Source: Kaistia dalseonensis (lineage in GTDB: Bacteria > Pseudomonadota > Alphaproteobacteria > Rhizobiales > Kaistiaceae). Taken from it: a stretch of DNA of 64,000 nucleotides. The DNA is taken from the NCBI RefSeq assembly GCF_030814715.1, contig NZ_JAUSVO010000006.1, positions 405,088-469,087 on the forward strand, given 5' to 3'. Shown piece after piece: positions 19,701 to 27,973 of this stretch. The notes under the pieces were generated by a model, which was not told the origin of the DNA, ran no database searches, and was given only the letters and a program-made list of their open reading frames with translations. Made by a program: the position numbers and the translations under genes. The first letter of the stretch is position 1; each line of letters starts with the position of its first letter.

Positions 19701-20042
19701 CGCCGCCTGCACGCGCTCGGCTTCAGGATCATCGGCACCAGCGGCACGCAGCGCTTCCTGACGGACGAGGGCATTCCCTGCGCCAAGATCAACAAGGTGC
19801 TGGAAGGTCGTCCGCACATCGTCGACGCGATCAAGAACGGCGAGGTGCAGCTGGTCTTCAACACCACCGAGGGCGCCCGCGCGCTCGGCGACAGCCGCGC
19901 CATGCGCCGCGCGGCCCTGCTGCACAAGGTGCCCTACTATACGACGCTCTCCGGAGCGATCGCGGCCTCGCTCGGCATCGAGGCCTATGCGACCGGCGTT
20001 CTTGAAGTGCGGCCGCTGCAGGCTTATTTCACCGCGGCCTGA
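16728..20042 (+). CDS. carB: Carbamoyl-phosphate synthase large subunit
   Basis: The 1,104-residue synthetase uses two ATP, bicarbonate and ammonia from CarA to make carbamoyl phosphate. It shows two homologous ATP-grasp halves (opening [20 protein letters not shown] and [20 protein letters not shown]), an oligomerisation domain between them and a C-terminal MGS-like allosteric domain ([17 protein letters not shown]). The TTG at 16728 gives [10 protein letters not shown], the standard N-terminus; no in-frame ATG is nearby. Its partner carA is on the other strand about 14 kb away. Confidence 0.97.
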   Translation: MPKRTDIKSILIIGAGPIIIGQACEFDYSGTQACKALKDEGYRIILVNSNPATIMTDPDLAHATYIEPITPEIVAKIIEKERPDALLPTMGGQTALNTALSLKKMGVLDKYNVEMIGATAHAIDKAEDRQLFRDAMTKIGLETPRSRLAHSLAEALPALDAIGLPAIIRPSFTLGGTGGGIAYTREEFIEIVERGVDASPTNEVLIEESVLGWKEYEMEVVRDKKDNCIIICSIENIDPMGVHTGDSITVAPALTLTDKEYQIMRDASLAVLREIGVETGGSNVQFAVNPEDGRLIVIEMNPRVSRSSALASKATGFPIAKVAAKLAVGYTLDELENDITGGATPASFEPTIDYVVTKIPRFAFEKFPGASPILTTAMKSVGEVMAIGRTFQESLQKALRGLETGLSGLDEVEIPGLGQGDDRNAIRAALGTPTPDRLLKAAQALRLGISVEQVHESCKIDPWFLREIKGLIDTELKVRMHGLPKTAGSFRRLKAMGFSDQRLASLSGKTESDVTAIRSSLDVHPVYKRIDTCAAEFASPTPYMYSTYETPFIGAPVSEAEPSDAKKVIILGGGPNRIGQGIEFDYCCCHAAFALRDAGYEAIMINCNPETVSTDYDTSDRLYFEPLTAEDVLEIIRVEQSKGTLHGVIVQFGGQTPLKLAGALEAAGVPILGTSPDAIDLAEDRDRFSKLLVKLGIRQPKNGIAYSVEQARLVVADLGYPLVVRPSYVLGGRAMQVIREDETLSDYLLGTLPELVPSDVKARYPNDKTGQINTLLGKNPLLFDRYLSDAIEVDVDALCDGKTVFVAGIMEHIEEAGIHSGDSACSLPPHSLSAGQLAELEAQTAKLALALKVGGLMNVQYAIKDGEIYVLEVNPRASRTVPFVAKTIGTPIAKIAARVMAGESLESFGLKATKRDHIAVKEAVFPFARFPGVDTLLGPEMRSTGEVMGLDRDYAIAFAKSQLGAGSALPVSGTVFVSMRDADKAGIVEPMRRLHALGFRIIGTSGTQRFLTDEGIPCAKINKVLEGRPHIVDAIKNGEVQLVFNTTEGARALGDSRAMRRAALLHKVPYYTTLSGAIAASLGIEAYATGVLEVRPLQAYFTAA

Positions 20043-20059
20043 CGCCCGGCGACCGCCTC

Positions 20060-20086
20060 ATCACGGGCCGGCAACCGGCCCGTGAT
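20060..20086 (+). terminator. Strong hairpin after carB
   Basis: A perfect 12-bp GC-rich stem (ATCACGGGCCGG and its complement) with a CAA loop lies 18 bases after the carB stop. The following bases are only moderately T-rich, so it may act with Rho or as a 3' stabiliser. Confidence 0.6.
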
Positions 20087-20250
20087 CACCTCTTGCGCTT
20101 CCGGCGAGGGTAGACGACACTCTTTCGCTGCCTTTCTCTCCGGAGAGGCAGGAGACGCGGTCGCTCGAAGCGGCGCCGCGCTCACCACGTCGCAGTCGCG
20201 ATTCATGTCAGGGGGCTGGCCCCAGCGGGACCGGCACCGTGAATTATTGT

Positions 20251-20273
20251 GTCCTCGCGGTCTCTGCGAGGAC
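20251..20273 (+). promoter_or_regulatory. Stem-loop in the greA leader
   Basis: GTCCTCGC (20251-20258) pairs perfectly with GCGAGGAC (20266-20273) around a seven-base loop, 29 bases upstream of the greA ATG. The leader between carB and greA is about 215 bases without a gene. No T run follows, so it is not a simple terminator. Confidence 0.35.
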
Positions 20274-20302
20274 CAAGAAACGAAGAAAAGGTTTGGAAGA
20301 CC

Positions 20303-20776
20303 ATGGAAAAGGTTCCTATGACCACGCGTGGTCATGCGGCTCTCGAAGTGGAGCTGAAGCGTCTCACGTCCGAAGAGCGCCCGCGCATCATCGCAGCGAT
20401 CTCGGAAGCGCGGGCCCATGGCGACCTCTCGGAAAACGCCGAATATCACTCCGCCAAGGAAGCGCAGAGCCACAATGAGGGCCGGATCGCCGAATTGGAG
20501 GACAAGCTCTCGCGTGCCGAGATCATCGATGTGTCCAAGCTCTCGGGCAAGACGGTCAAGTTCGGCGCCACGGTGAAGCTCATCGACGAGGACACCGAGG
20601 AAGAGAAGGTTTACCAGATCGTCGGTGACCTCGAAGCCGATGTCCGCTCGGGCCGCATCTCGATCTCCTCGCCGATCGCCCGTGCGCTGATTGGCAAGTC
20701 CGCCGGCGACACCGTCGCGGTGAGTGCGCCCGGCGGCGAGCGCTCCTATGAGATCCTGGAGGTCGGCTTCCGCTAG
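20303..20776 (+). CDS. greA: Transcript cleavage factor GreA
   Basis: The 157-residue factor enters the RNA polymerase secondary channel and restarts backtracked complexes by transcript cleavage. The N-terminal coiled coil (about 1-75) carries the acidic tip in the block [20 protein letters not shown], and the C-terminal FKBP-like domain ends SYEILEVGF. The ATG at 20303 ([11 protein letters not shown]) gives the family length; an upstream alternative start would run through the leader hairpin. It follows carB in the same direction, as in many Hyphomicrobiales. Confidence 0.96.
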   Translation: MEKVPMTTRGHAALEVELKRLTSEERPRIIAAISEARAHGDLSENAEYHSAKEAQSHNEGRIAELEDKLSRAEIIDVSKLSGKTVKFGATVKLIDEDTEEEKVYQIVGDLEADVRSGRISISSPIARALIGKSAGDTVAVSAPGGERSYEILEVGFR

Positions 20777-20791
20777 GAAGCCGCATCCGGC

Positions 20792-21343
20792 TTGACCAGG
20801 GCCGTCCCGCATATCGCCCTTCTGCGCGCGATCAATGTGGGCGGCTCCGGCAAGGTCGGCATGGCGGAGCTGCGCGCGCTCTTCGAGGCACAGGGCTTCC
20901 AGGACGTCGCCACGCTGCTGCAGACGGGCAATATCGTCTTCACCGGCCCGGACGCGCCTGACCAAGACCTTGAAAAGAAGCTCGAGGCCGCCGCGCGCGA
21001 GGCGCTCGGCCTCGACACGGATGTTCTGGTGCGCTCGGGCGGCGAATGGGCCGAACTGATCGCGGCCAATCCGTTTCCACAAGAGGCGAAGGACGACCCG
21101 TCTCATCTGATCGCCCTGCTGCTCAAGACGGCACCTGAACCCGACACCATCGAGGCGCTTCGCGCCGCCATCAAGGGCCGCGAGCCGGCCGAACTGGTCG
21201 GACGGACGCTCTACGCCGCCTATCCCGACGGCATCGGCCGATCAAAGCTCACCACTGCCGTGATCGAGCGAAAGCTCGGCACGCGGGCCACCGGCCGGAA
21301 CTGGAATACGGTCTTGAAGATCGGCGCGATGGTAGGGGCTTAA
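20792..21343 (+). CDS. DUF1697 domain-containing protein
   Basis: This 183-residue protein has the DUF1697 pattern: HIALLRAINVGGSGKVGMAE near the start, a conserved GFQDVATLLQTGNIVF block and the C-terminal AVIERKLGTRATGRNWNTV. The function of the family is unknown. A TTG at 20792 is the best start, with an AGGAAG stretch upstream overlapping the greA stop; no ATG precedes the conserved part. It begins 15 bases after greA and is likely cotranscribed. Confidence 0.85.
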   Translation: MTRAVPHIALLRAINVGGSGKVGMAELRALFEAQGFQDVATLLQTGNIVFTGPDAPDQDLEKKLEAAAREALGLDTDVLVRSGGEWAELIAANPFPQEAKDDPSHLIALLLKTAPEPDTIEALRAAIKGREPAELVGRTLYAAYPDGIGRSKLTTAVIERKLGTRATGRNWNTVLKIGAMVGA

Positions 21344-21389
21344 GGGCCCGCGCTCGCTCGTGTTGCGCACAGCGCTATGCCACGCTCCG

Positions 21390-21579
21390 CTTAACCCGCC
21401 CCTTGCGGGCGGGTCAAAACCGCCCTTGCGGTTTTGGGGCGGGGTCGCTGTGCGCGGGGACGGACACAGATTTGTCAGGAAAGTAGCACTTGCCAGTCAG
21501 CACGCCTCGGCTTCGCCAAGGCTAACCCCGCCCCGAAAGTGCTCCGCACTTTCGACCCGCCCGCAAGGGGCGGGTTAAG
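21390..21579. repeat. Palindromic multi-stem element 1
   Basis: A 190-bp element between two convergent genes. The outermost 26 bases (21390-21415) are a perfect inverted copy of 21554-21579. Inside lie a hairpin in each arm (AAAACCGC/GCGGTTTT at 21416-21435 and GAAAGTGC/GCACTTTC at 21535-21553), then a perfect 10-bp inner stem (21436-21445 with 21525-21534), then a central spacer ending in a third hairpin (21504-21522, loop TTC). Each outer arm is also a hairpin by itself. Element 2 at 24659 has the same plan with different bases. Confidence 0.9.
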
Positions 21580-21613
21580 GAAGAGGCACGCCTTCCCGAC
21601 GCCGCGCGAGCCC

Positions 21614-22078
21614 CTACCCGATCGGAACCAGCGGCTCGTCCTTGACGCGGCGGATGGTCAGCGACGTGCGCACGCTCGCGACATTTGCCGCCCCGGTCAG
21701 TTCCTCGATGAAGGCCTGGAAGGCGCGCAGGCTCGGCGCCACGCATTTCATGATGAAATCAGCTTCGCCCGACAGCATGTAGCATTCGCGGACGATCGAC
21801 CAACCCTTGACCCGCTCGACGAAGCCGTTGAGGTCGACCTCCGCCTGGCTGGAGAGCCCGACCATGGCGAAAACGGTGACGTCATAGCCGAGTGCCTTCT
21901 CGTCAACGAGGGCGCGATAGCCCTCGATGATGCCGGCCTCCTCGAGCGCCCGCATGCGCCTCAGGCAGGGTGGCGCCGAGATGCCGACGCGACGCGCCAG
22001 CTCCACATTGGTGATGCGTCCGTCGGCCTGCAATTCCTTGAGGATCTTCCAGTCGATGGCGTCGAGATGGGCTTTCAC
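21614..22078 (-). CDS. Lrp/AsnC family transcriptional regulator
   Basis: The 154-residue regulator has the N-terminal helix-turn-helix (DWKILKELQADGRITNVELA and VGISAPPCLRRMRALEEAG) and the C-terminal RAM domain that binds amino acids and drives oligomer formation. Such proteins usually regulate amino-acid metabolism genes. It is divergent from trxB across 206 bases, the arrangement found in other Hyphomicrobiales, which suggests it acts on this shared promoter region; its effector is unknown. Its 3' end faces palindromic element 1. Confidence 0.92.
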   Translation of the reverse strand: MKAHLDAIDWKILKELQADGRITNVELARRVGISAPPCLRRMRALEEAGIIEGYRALVDEKALGYDVTVFAMVGLSSQAEVDLNGFVERVKGWSIVRECYMLSGEADFIMKCVAPSLRAFQAFIEELTGAANVASVRTSLTIRRVKDEPLVPIG

Positions 22079-22284
22079 GCGTCTGGCCTCGAGCCTGTAC
22101 CGGGAAGGGAAAGAAAGATCATCGACGGCTCATTTCGATTCTGTCCGAAGCGCCATGATTCGGAAACAATTGTTGGTGAGAACACACAAGATCGCATGGC
22201 TCGCAACCTTGCATGCATAATGCACAACCCTCTAAAGTCTCAGGTCTTCAAAAACCTGCGACTCGCACCCATCTCAGGCCCATC

Positions 22285-23262
22285 ATGCAGCACGCAAAAC
22301 TCATCATCGTCGGTTCTGGCCCTGCCGGATACACCGCCGCGATCTATGCGGCGCGCGCCATGCTGGAGCCGATGCTCATCGCCGGCGTCCAGCCGGGCGG
22401 TCAGCTCACCATTACCACCGATGTCGAGAATTATCCCGGCTTCGCCGATGTGATCCAGGGCCCCTGGCTCATGGAGCAGATGCGCGCGCAGGCCGAGCAT
22501 GTCGGCACGAAGATGGTCAGCGACCACATCATCGAAGCGGACCTGTCGCAGCGCCCCTTCGTGCTGAAGGGCGATTCCGGCGAGACCTACACCGCCGATA
22601 CGCTCATCATCGCGACAGGCGCCCAGGCGCGCTGGCTCGGCATCGAGAGCGAGGAGAAGTTCAAGGGCTTCGGTGTCTCTGCCTGCGCCACCTGTGATGG
22701 CTTCTTCTATCGCGGCAAGGAAGTCTATGTCGTCGGCGGCGGCAATACGGCCGTCGAAGAGGCCCTCTACCTCGCCCATATCGCCAAGAAGGTCACGATC
22801 GTCCATCGCCGCGACCATTTCCGCGCCGAGCGCATCCTGCAGAACCGCCTGCTCTCCCGCGACAATGTCGAGGTGATCTGGGACAGCGTGATCGAGGAAG
22901 TGACCGGCAAGGGCGGGTTCCCGCCGGCGGTCACCGGCCTCAAGATCCGCAATGTCGTGACCGGCACCGTGACGGAGAAGCCGACCGACGGCGTGTTCGT
23001 GGCGATCGGCCATGCGCCGGCGACCGAACTCGTCCGCGGCCAGCTGCAGCTGAAGCCATCCGGCTATATCTGGACGGCGCCCGATTCGACCGCGACCAAC
23101 ATTCCGGGCGTGTTCGCGGCTGGCGACGTCACCGACGAGATTTTCCGCCAGGCCGTCACGGCGGCGGGACAGGGCTGCATGGCGGCGCTTGAGGCCGAGC
23201 GCTGGCTTGCCGTGAATCCGGTTGCCGACATGTCGGCCGTCGAGGCCGTGGCGGCCGAGTAG
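22285..23262 (+). CDS. trxB: Thioredoxin-disulfide reductase
   Basis: The 325-residue flavoenzyme uses NADPH to reduce thioredoxin in the cytoplasm. The FAD-binding GSGPAGYTAA motif is at 10-19, the redox pair Cys134/Cys137 is in SACATCDG, the NADPH-binding GGGNTA is at 151-156, and the second FAD block GVFAAGDVTDEIFRQAVTAA is near the C-terminus. The ATG at 22285 gives the normal start (MQHAKLIIVGSG). The LysR gene follows after 39 bases and may be cotranscribed. Confidence 0.96.
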   Translation: MQHAKLIIVGSGPAGYTAAIYAARAMLEPMLIAGVQPGGQLTITTDVENYPGFADVIQGPWLMEQMRAQAEHVGTKMVSDHIIEADLSQRPFVLKGDSGETYTADTLIIATGAQARWLGIESEEKFKGFGVSACATCDGFFYRGKEVYVVGGGNTAVEEALYLAHIAKKVTIVHRRDHFRAERILQNRLLSRDNVEVIWDSVIEEVTGKGGFPPAVTGLKIRNVVTGTVTEKPTDGVFVAIGHAPATELVRGQLQLKPSGYIWTAPDSTATNIPGVFAAGDVTDEIFRQAVTAAGQGCMAALEAERWLAVNPVADMSAVEAVAAE

Positions 23263-23301
23263 ACGTGAGAAGCGGCGAAGCCGAGGGGGAGCGGCCTCAC
23301 C

Positions 23302-24192
23302 ATGGATTGGGACAAGCTTAGGATATTCCACGCAGCAGCGCAGGCGGGATCGTTCACCCATGCCGGCGAGGCGCTCAACATGAGCCAGTCGGCGGTAAGC
23401 CGGCAGGTGAGCGCGCTCGAACAGGATCTGGGCGTTCCCCTCTTCCACCGCCACGCGCGCGGCCTGATCCTCTCCGAACAGGGCGAACTGCTCTATCGCA
23501 CGTCGCAGGACGTGATGATGAAGCTCGAAGGCGTGCGCATCCGCCTGACCGACTCGCGCGAGAAGCCGACCGGCACGCTGCGCATCACCACCACCGTCGC
23601 CCTTGGCTCGACCTGGCTCACCGAGCGGCTGAACGAATTCGTCGACCTGCATCCCGAGGTCAATCTGCACCTGATCCTCGACGATCAGGAACTCGATTTG
23701 ACCATGCGCCAGGCCGATGTGGCGATCCGCCTGCGCCAGCCCGTGCAGCCGGACCTGATCCAGCGCCGGCTGTTCACGACGCACTATCACGTCTATGCCG
23801 CGCCCGAATATGTCGCCCGCTTTGGCAAGCCCGAGACGCTGGACGACCTCGACAAGCACCGCATCGTCACCTTCGGCGTGCCCGTGCCGCCGAACATACG
23901 CGACGTGAACTGGCTAGAGATCGCCGGCCGCTCGACGGATAATCCGCGCGAGCCGATCGTGCGCATCAACAATATCTACGCCATCAAGGCGGCCGTCGAA
24001 CGCGGCACCGGCATCGCGATCCTGCCCGATTACATGATCGGGGATGATTCCAAGCTGGTGAAGCTGATGCCCGACGCGCAGGTTCCGAGCTTCCCGACCT
24101 ATTTCTGCTATCCGGCGGAACTGAAGAATTCGGCCCGCGTCACCGCCTTCCGCGACTTCATGCTCGCCAAGGCGCAGAACTGGCAATTCTGA
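23302..24192 (+). CDS. LysR family transcriptional regulator
   Basis: A 296-residue LysR-type regulator. The N-terminal winged helix-turn-helix reads FHAAAQAGSFTHAGEALNMS QSAVSRQVSALE, and the substrate-binding domain starts around residue 90 (GTLRITTTVALGSTWL). Its position directly behind trxB is conserved in related genomes, but the effector and targets cannot be read from the sequence. The ATG at 23302 begins MDWDKLRIF, the common start of this subgroup. Confidence 0.92.
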   Translation: MDWDKLRIFHAAAQAGSFTHAGEALNMSQSAVSRQVSALEQDLGVPLFHRHARGLILSEQGELLYRTSQDVMMKLEGVRIRLTDSREKPTGTLRITTTVALGSTWLTERLNEFVDLHPEVNLHLILDDQELDLTMRQADVAIRLRQPVQPDLIQRRLFTTHYHVYAAPEYVARFGKPETLDDLDKHRIVTFGVPVPPNIRDVNWLEIAGRSTDNPREPIVRINNIYAIKAAVERGTGIAILPDYMIGDDSKLVKLMPDAQVPSFPTYFCYPAELKNSARVTAFRDFMLAKAQNWQF

Positions 24193-24216
24193 CGGCACGC
24201 GTCGTAACTGCCCAAA

Positions 24217-24285
24217 AAATCACCGCATGAACATGGTTCATGCTGCACCGCAAACAAGCGGTGATTTCGGTTATTTCAATTTTTT
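24217..24285 (+). terminator. Candidate branched terminator after LysR gene
   Basis: AAATCACCGC (24217-24226) pairs perfectly with GCGGTGATTT (24258-24267). Directly inside, ATGAAC and GTTCAT form a second stem with a three-base loop. A T-rich tract (24271-24285) follows after three bases. It starts 24 bases after the LysR stop, so it probably ends that transcript. Confidence 0.45.
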
Positions 24286-24455
24286 GCTATTTTCGGCCGA
24301 TTATCGTGCGTTCGTTTTCTATCCGACGGCATATCAGGCACGGAATCAGAAAAAATTTCTCAAAATTAAGAATGCATTTCGACATGTCGAAAATGCATAG
24401 CTGCGATGCACTCATGCCGGTTGTTTAGGCAGGCTGATCATTCCATATACGGACC

Positions 24456-24603
24456 AGTTGATGCGTCGGGCCGGAAGCTTTCTCCTCCCTGCCTCTGGTT
24501 CGGCCTCAGCTGTTCCCCTCTGGAAGGTGTTTGCTGCGCATTTCCCTGCCGCAGCAACAAAGACTCGCCGGGCCTCGCAAGAGTGCCCGGCCTTTTCTTT
24601 TCT
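24456..24603 (+). ncRNA. Candidate small RNA with its own terminator
   Basis: Within the 686-base space between the convergent LysR and msrP genes, a TTGTTT/CATATA promoter-like pair with 17-base spacing (24421-24426, 24444-24449) precedes about 145 bases that end in a good intrinsic terminator. The segment begins with a C/T-rich stretch TCTCCTCCCT (24481-24490) able to pair with ribosome-binding sites, a feature of several alphaproteobacterial trans-acting RNAs. No convincing protein is encoded. Family membership was not recognised. Confidence 0.35.
24567..24603 (+). terminator. Intrinsic terminator of the candidate small RNA
   Basis: GCCGGGC (24567-24573) and GCCCGGC (24585-24591) form a perfect stem with an 11-base loop, followed by CTTTTCTTTT. 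It is 375 bases past the LysR stop and reads away from it, so it fits a separate short transcript better than the LysR mRNA. Confidence 0.65.
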
Positions 24604-24658
24604 GGGGTGGCGGTTCCCGAATTCAGTGTGTGGCTAAGGCCCAACAAACTGGCTCCGT

Positions 24659-24835
24659 CCAAACCCTCCCCTTGAGGGAGGGTCAAAACCGCGAAGCGGT
24701 TTTGGGGAGGGGGCGCCATGCTGGCGCTCGATCGGATGCGTCGCCGAATAGGTAAACACGCTTTGGCTTCGCCAAAGCTACCCCCTCCCCGAAAACGCTT
24801 TGCGTTTTCGACCCTCCCTCAAGGGGAGGGTTTGG
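24659..24835. repeat. Palindromic multi-stem element 2
   Basis: A 177-bp element with the same plan as element 1. The outer 26 bases (24659-24684) are a perfect inverted copy of 24810-24835. Arm hairpins are AAAACCGC/GCGGTTTT (24685-24703) and GAAAACGC/GCGTTTTC (24791-24809). The 10-bp inner stem pairs 24704-24713 with 24781-24790. A central hairpin GCTTTGGC-TTC-GCCAAAGC lies at 24760-24778. It sits 43 bases from the msrP stop, again in a convergent space. Confidence 0.9.
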
Positions 24836-24878
24836 GCTCAGCCCTTCAAGCGAGTCTTCGAACCGGGCCAACCGCCAC

Positions 24879-25832
24879 TCACATATAGAGCGGCTCCTTC
24901 TCCATGCCCTTGTAGATCCCCGCCACGAACTCGCCATAGCCGTTGAAGAGCTGTGTCGGGATGCGGTCATTGGTGCCGATGACCTGCTCGGTCGCCTGGC
25001 TCCAGCGCGGATGCGGTACTTCGGGGTTCACATTGGCCCAGAAGCCATATTCCGAGGATTGCAACTGCTGCCAGAAATTGAGCGGTTGCTCCTCGACGAA
25101 GGAAATCTTGACGATCGACTTGATGGATTTGAAGCCGTATTTCCACGGCGTATGCAGGCGGATCGGCGCGCCCATTTGTTTCAGAAGCGGCTTGCCGTAA
25201 ACCCCCGTCACCATGAAGGCGAGTTCGTTCGTCGCCTCGGCCATGCTCAAGCCCTCGACATAGGGCCAGGGATAGAAGGGCTGGTTCTGGCCCGGCGCCA
25301 TGTCCGGGTCCATGAAGGTCTCCATGCGGATATATTTCGCGCCCGAAAGCGGCTTCGCATAGGCGACGAGGTCGGCGAGCGGGAAGCCCGTCCACGGCAC
25401 CGTCATCGACCAGGCCTCGACGCAGCGATGGCGATAGACGCGCTCCTCGAGCTTCATCACCTTCAGCAGATCGTCGATGCCGACCGTCTTCGGCTGTTCG
25501 ACCATGCCCTCGAAGGCGATCGTCCAGGGCCGGATCTTCAGCGCCTGCGCGGCATCGGCCAAGTCCTTGTCGGTGCTGTATTCGTAGAAATTGTTGTAGT
25601 GTGCGTTGATGTCCTCCGGCGTGATCGGCCGGCCGGCGACGAAACGGTCATTGCGCTTGGCGGGATAGAGGCCGGCGCTCGGATCATCATCCGCGCGCGC
25701 CATTCCCGGGAGGCTGGCGGCGATGAGGCCGAGGCCGCTTGCGGCCAAGATCTCGCGGCGATTGAGGAACACCGCCTCCGGCGTGACGCGGCTCTCGGGT
25801 ATCTCCCAGCCACGCGTTTTCTTGATCAGCAT
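24879..25832 (-). CDS. msrP: Protein-methionine-sulfoxide reductase catalytic subunit MsrP
   Basis: The 317-residue periplasmic molybdoenzyme repairs oxidised methionines in envelope proteins. A Tat-type signal has Arg25-Arg26 before a hydrophobic stretch ending around MARA. Cys137 in YRHRCVEAWSM is the expected molybdenum ligand, and GAPIRLHTPWKYGFKSIKSI is the family core. The usual membrane haem partner msrQ is not next to it: the upstream neighbour is the divergent aminotransferase and downstream lies repeat DNA, so msrQ must be elsewhere or absent. Confidence 0.95.
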   Translation of the reverse strand: MLIKKTRGWEIPESRVTPEAVFLNRREILAASGLGLIAASLPGMARADDDPSAGLYPAKRNDRFVAGRPITPEDINAHYNNFYEYSTDKDLADAAQALKIRPWTIAFEGMVEQPKTVGIDDLLKVMKLEERVYRHRCVEAWSMTVPWTGFPLADLVAYAKPLSGAKYIRMETFMDPDMAPGQNQPFYPWPYVEGLSMAEATNELAFMVTGVYGKPLLKQMGAPIRLHTPWKYGFKSIKSIVKISFVEEQPLNFWQQLQSSEYGFWANVNPEVPHPRWSQATEQVIGTNDRIPTQLFNGYGEFVAGIYKGMEKEPLYM

Positions 25833-25881
25833 GCGTCTCTCCGCATTCGCTTTCGGTGAACCCTGTCGCAGCTAGAGCTAG

Positions 25882-27252
<1,371 letters not shown>

Positions 27253-27306
27253 CCTCCCCCGTCTGTCAGCGCCTCGGAGGCTCCCTCCTGACTTTCGCCG
27301 GGGACG

Positions 27307-27508
27307 CCCCCTCCCTAACCCTCCCCCGCAAGCGGGAGAGGGGATGGACCAGAGCAGCCCGATGGCCTGCCCCAATCCTGATGAAGTGCTCAGCCGGGCC
27401 CTCTCTCCCGCTTGCGGGGGAGAGTTGGAGAGGGGGCCCACCGCCCCAGCTCAGCGTTTCCGCGGCAATCTAAGGTAGTATCATCCGGCTCCGTCCGCGC
27501 CTGGCGGG
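27307..27508. repeat. 202-bp tandem repeat unit A
   Basis: The unit opens with an inverted pair of REP-like hairpins (27307-27343 and 27399-27436, core CTCCCCCGCAAGCGGGAG). It then carries about 27 bases matching the aminotransferase gene end at 23 positions, which in the same phase would read QRFRGNLR-stop, and finishes with a GC-rich stretch ending GCCTGGCGGG. Unit B follows with no gap. Confidence 0.88.
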
Positions 27509-27710
27509 CCCCCTCCCTAACCCTCCCCCGCAAGCGGGAGAGGGGATGGACCGGAGCCGCTCCACGGCCTGCCGCAATCCTGTTGAAGTGCTCAGCCGAG
27601 CCCTCTCTCCCGCTTGCGGGGGAGAGTTGGAGAGGGGGCCCACCGCCCCAGCTCAGCGCTTTCGCGGCAATCGACAGTCGTATCATCCGGCACTGTCCGC
27701 GCCTGGCGGG
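27509..27710. repeat. 202-bp tandem repeat unit B
   Basis: A second, slightly diverged copy with hairpin arms at 27509-27545 and 27601-27638. Its aminotransferase-tail copy is more altered (QRFRGNRQS, no stop). It ends with the same GCCTGGCGGG, after which the prophage begins instead of a third copy. Confidence 0.88.
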
Positions 27711-27885
27711 TGATGGCTGACACATGGTCTTGCAGAACCGGGATTAGGTGGGATTGAGCGGAACCGCGCGGGATTTCCCGCAGAAAGCTGGGAGTTTCGG
27801 GGCAGCGGCGGGACATAAGGGATCTGACCTAAGATTTTGCAGAACATGGAAGCGCGCGGCAGCATGACACTTGAGTTTGCAGAAC
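27711..27885 (+). other. attL: left end with three transposase-binding repeats
   Basis: Three direct 21-bp repeats with shared TGAC start and TTGCAGAAC end lie at 27718-27738, 27825-27845 and 27865-27885. Start-to-start spacings are 107 and 40 bases, close to the L1-L2-L3 layout of phage Mu as I recall it. A 14-bp palindrome lies between the first two (27768-27781). MuA would assemble the transpososome here with matching sites at the unseen right end. Confidence 0.8.
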
Positions 27886-27973
27886 ACAGACCGTTCGGGC
27901 GCCGTTCCTTCGGCGATGGTAACGGCCTCTTATCGATGTCTTAGGGGCGAGGCTGACGGCACGCGTTCATCGG

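Noticed and set aside
15918..19925. 1,335-residue open frame opposite carB
   Set aside because: Its His/Asp/Arg/Leu-rich content is the usual antisense shadow of GC-rich codons; carB on the plus strand is unmistakable.
24240..24428. 62-codon frame in the A/T-rich stretch after the LysR gene
   Set aside because: No ribosome site, odd composition and overlap with the branched hairpin; more likely untranslated terminator DNA.
27307..27710. Tandem repeat as a CRISPR array
   Set aside because: Units are 202 bases, nearly identical throughout and without variable spacers; they are tandem copies of a palindromic element.
27390..27816. Short open frames through the repeat units and attL
   Set aside because: They arise from the repeated GC-rich palindromes, change frame between copies and have no ribosome sites.
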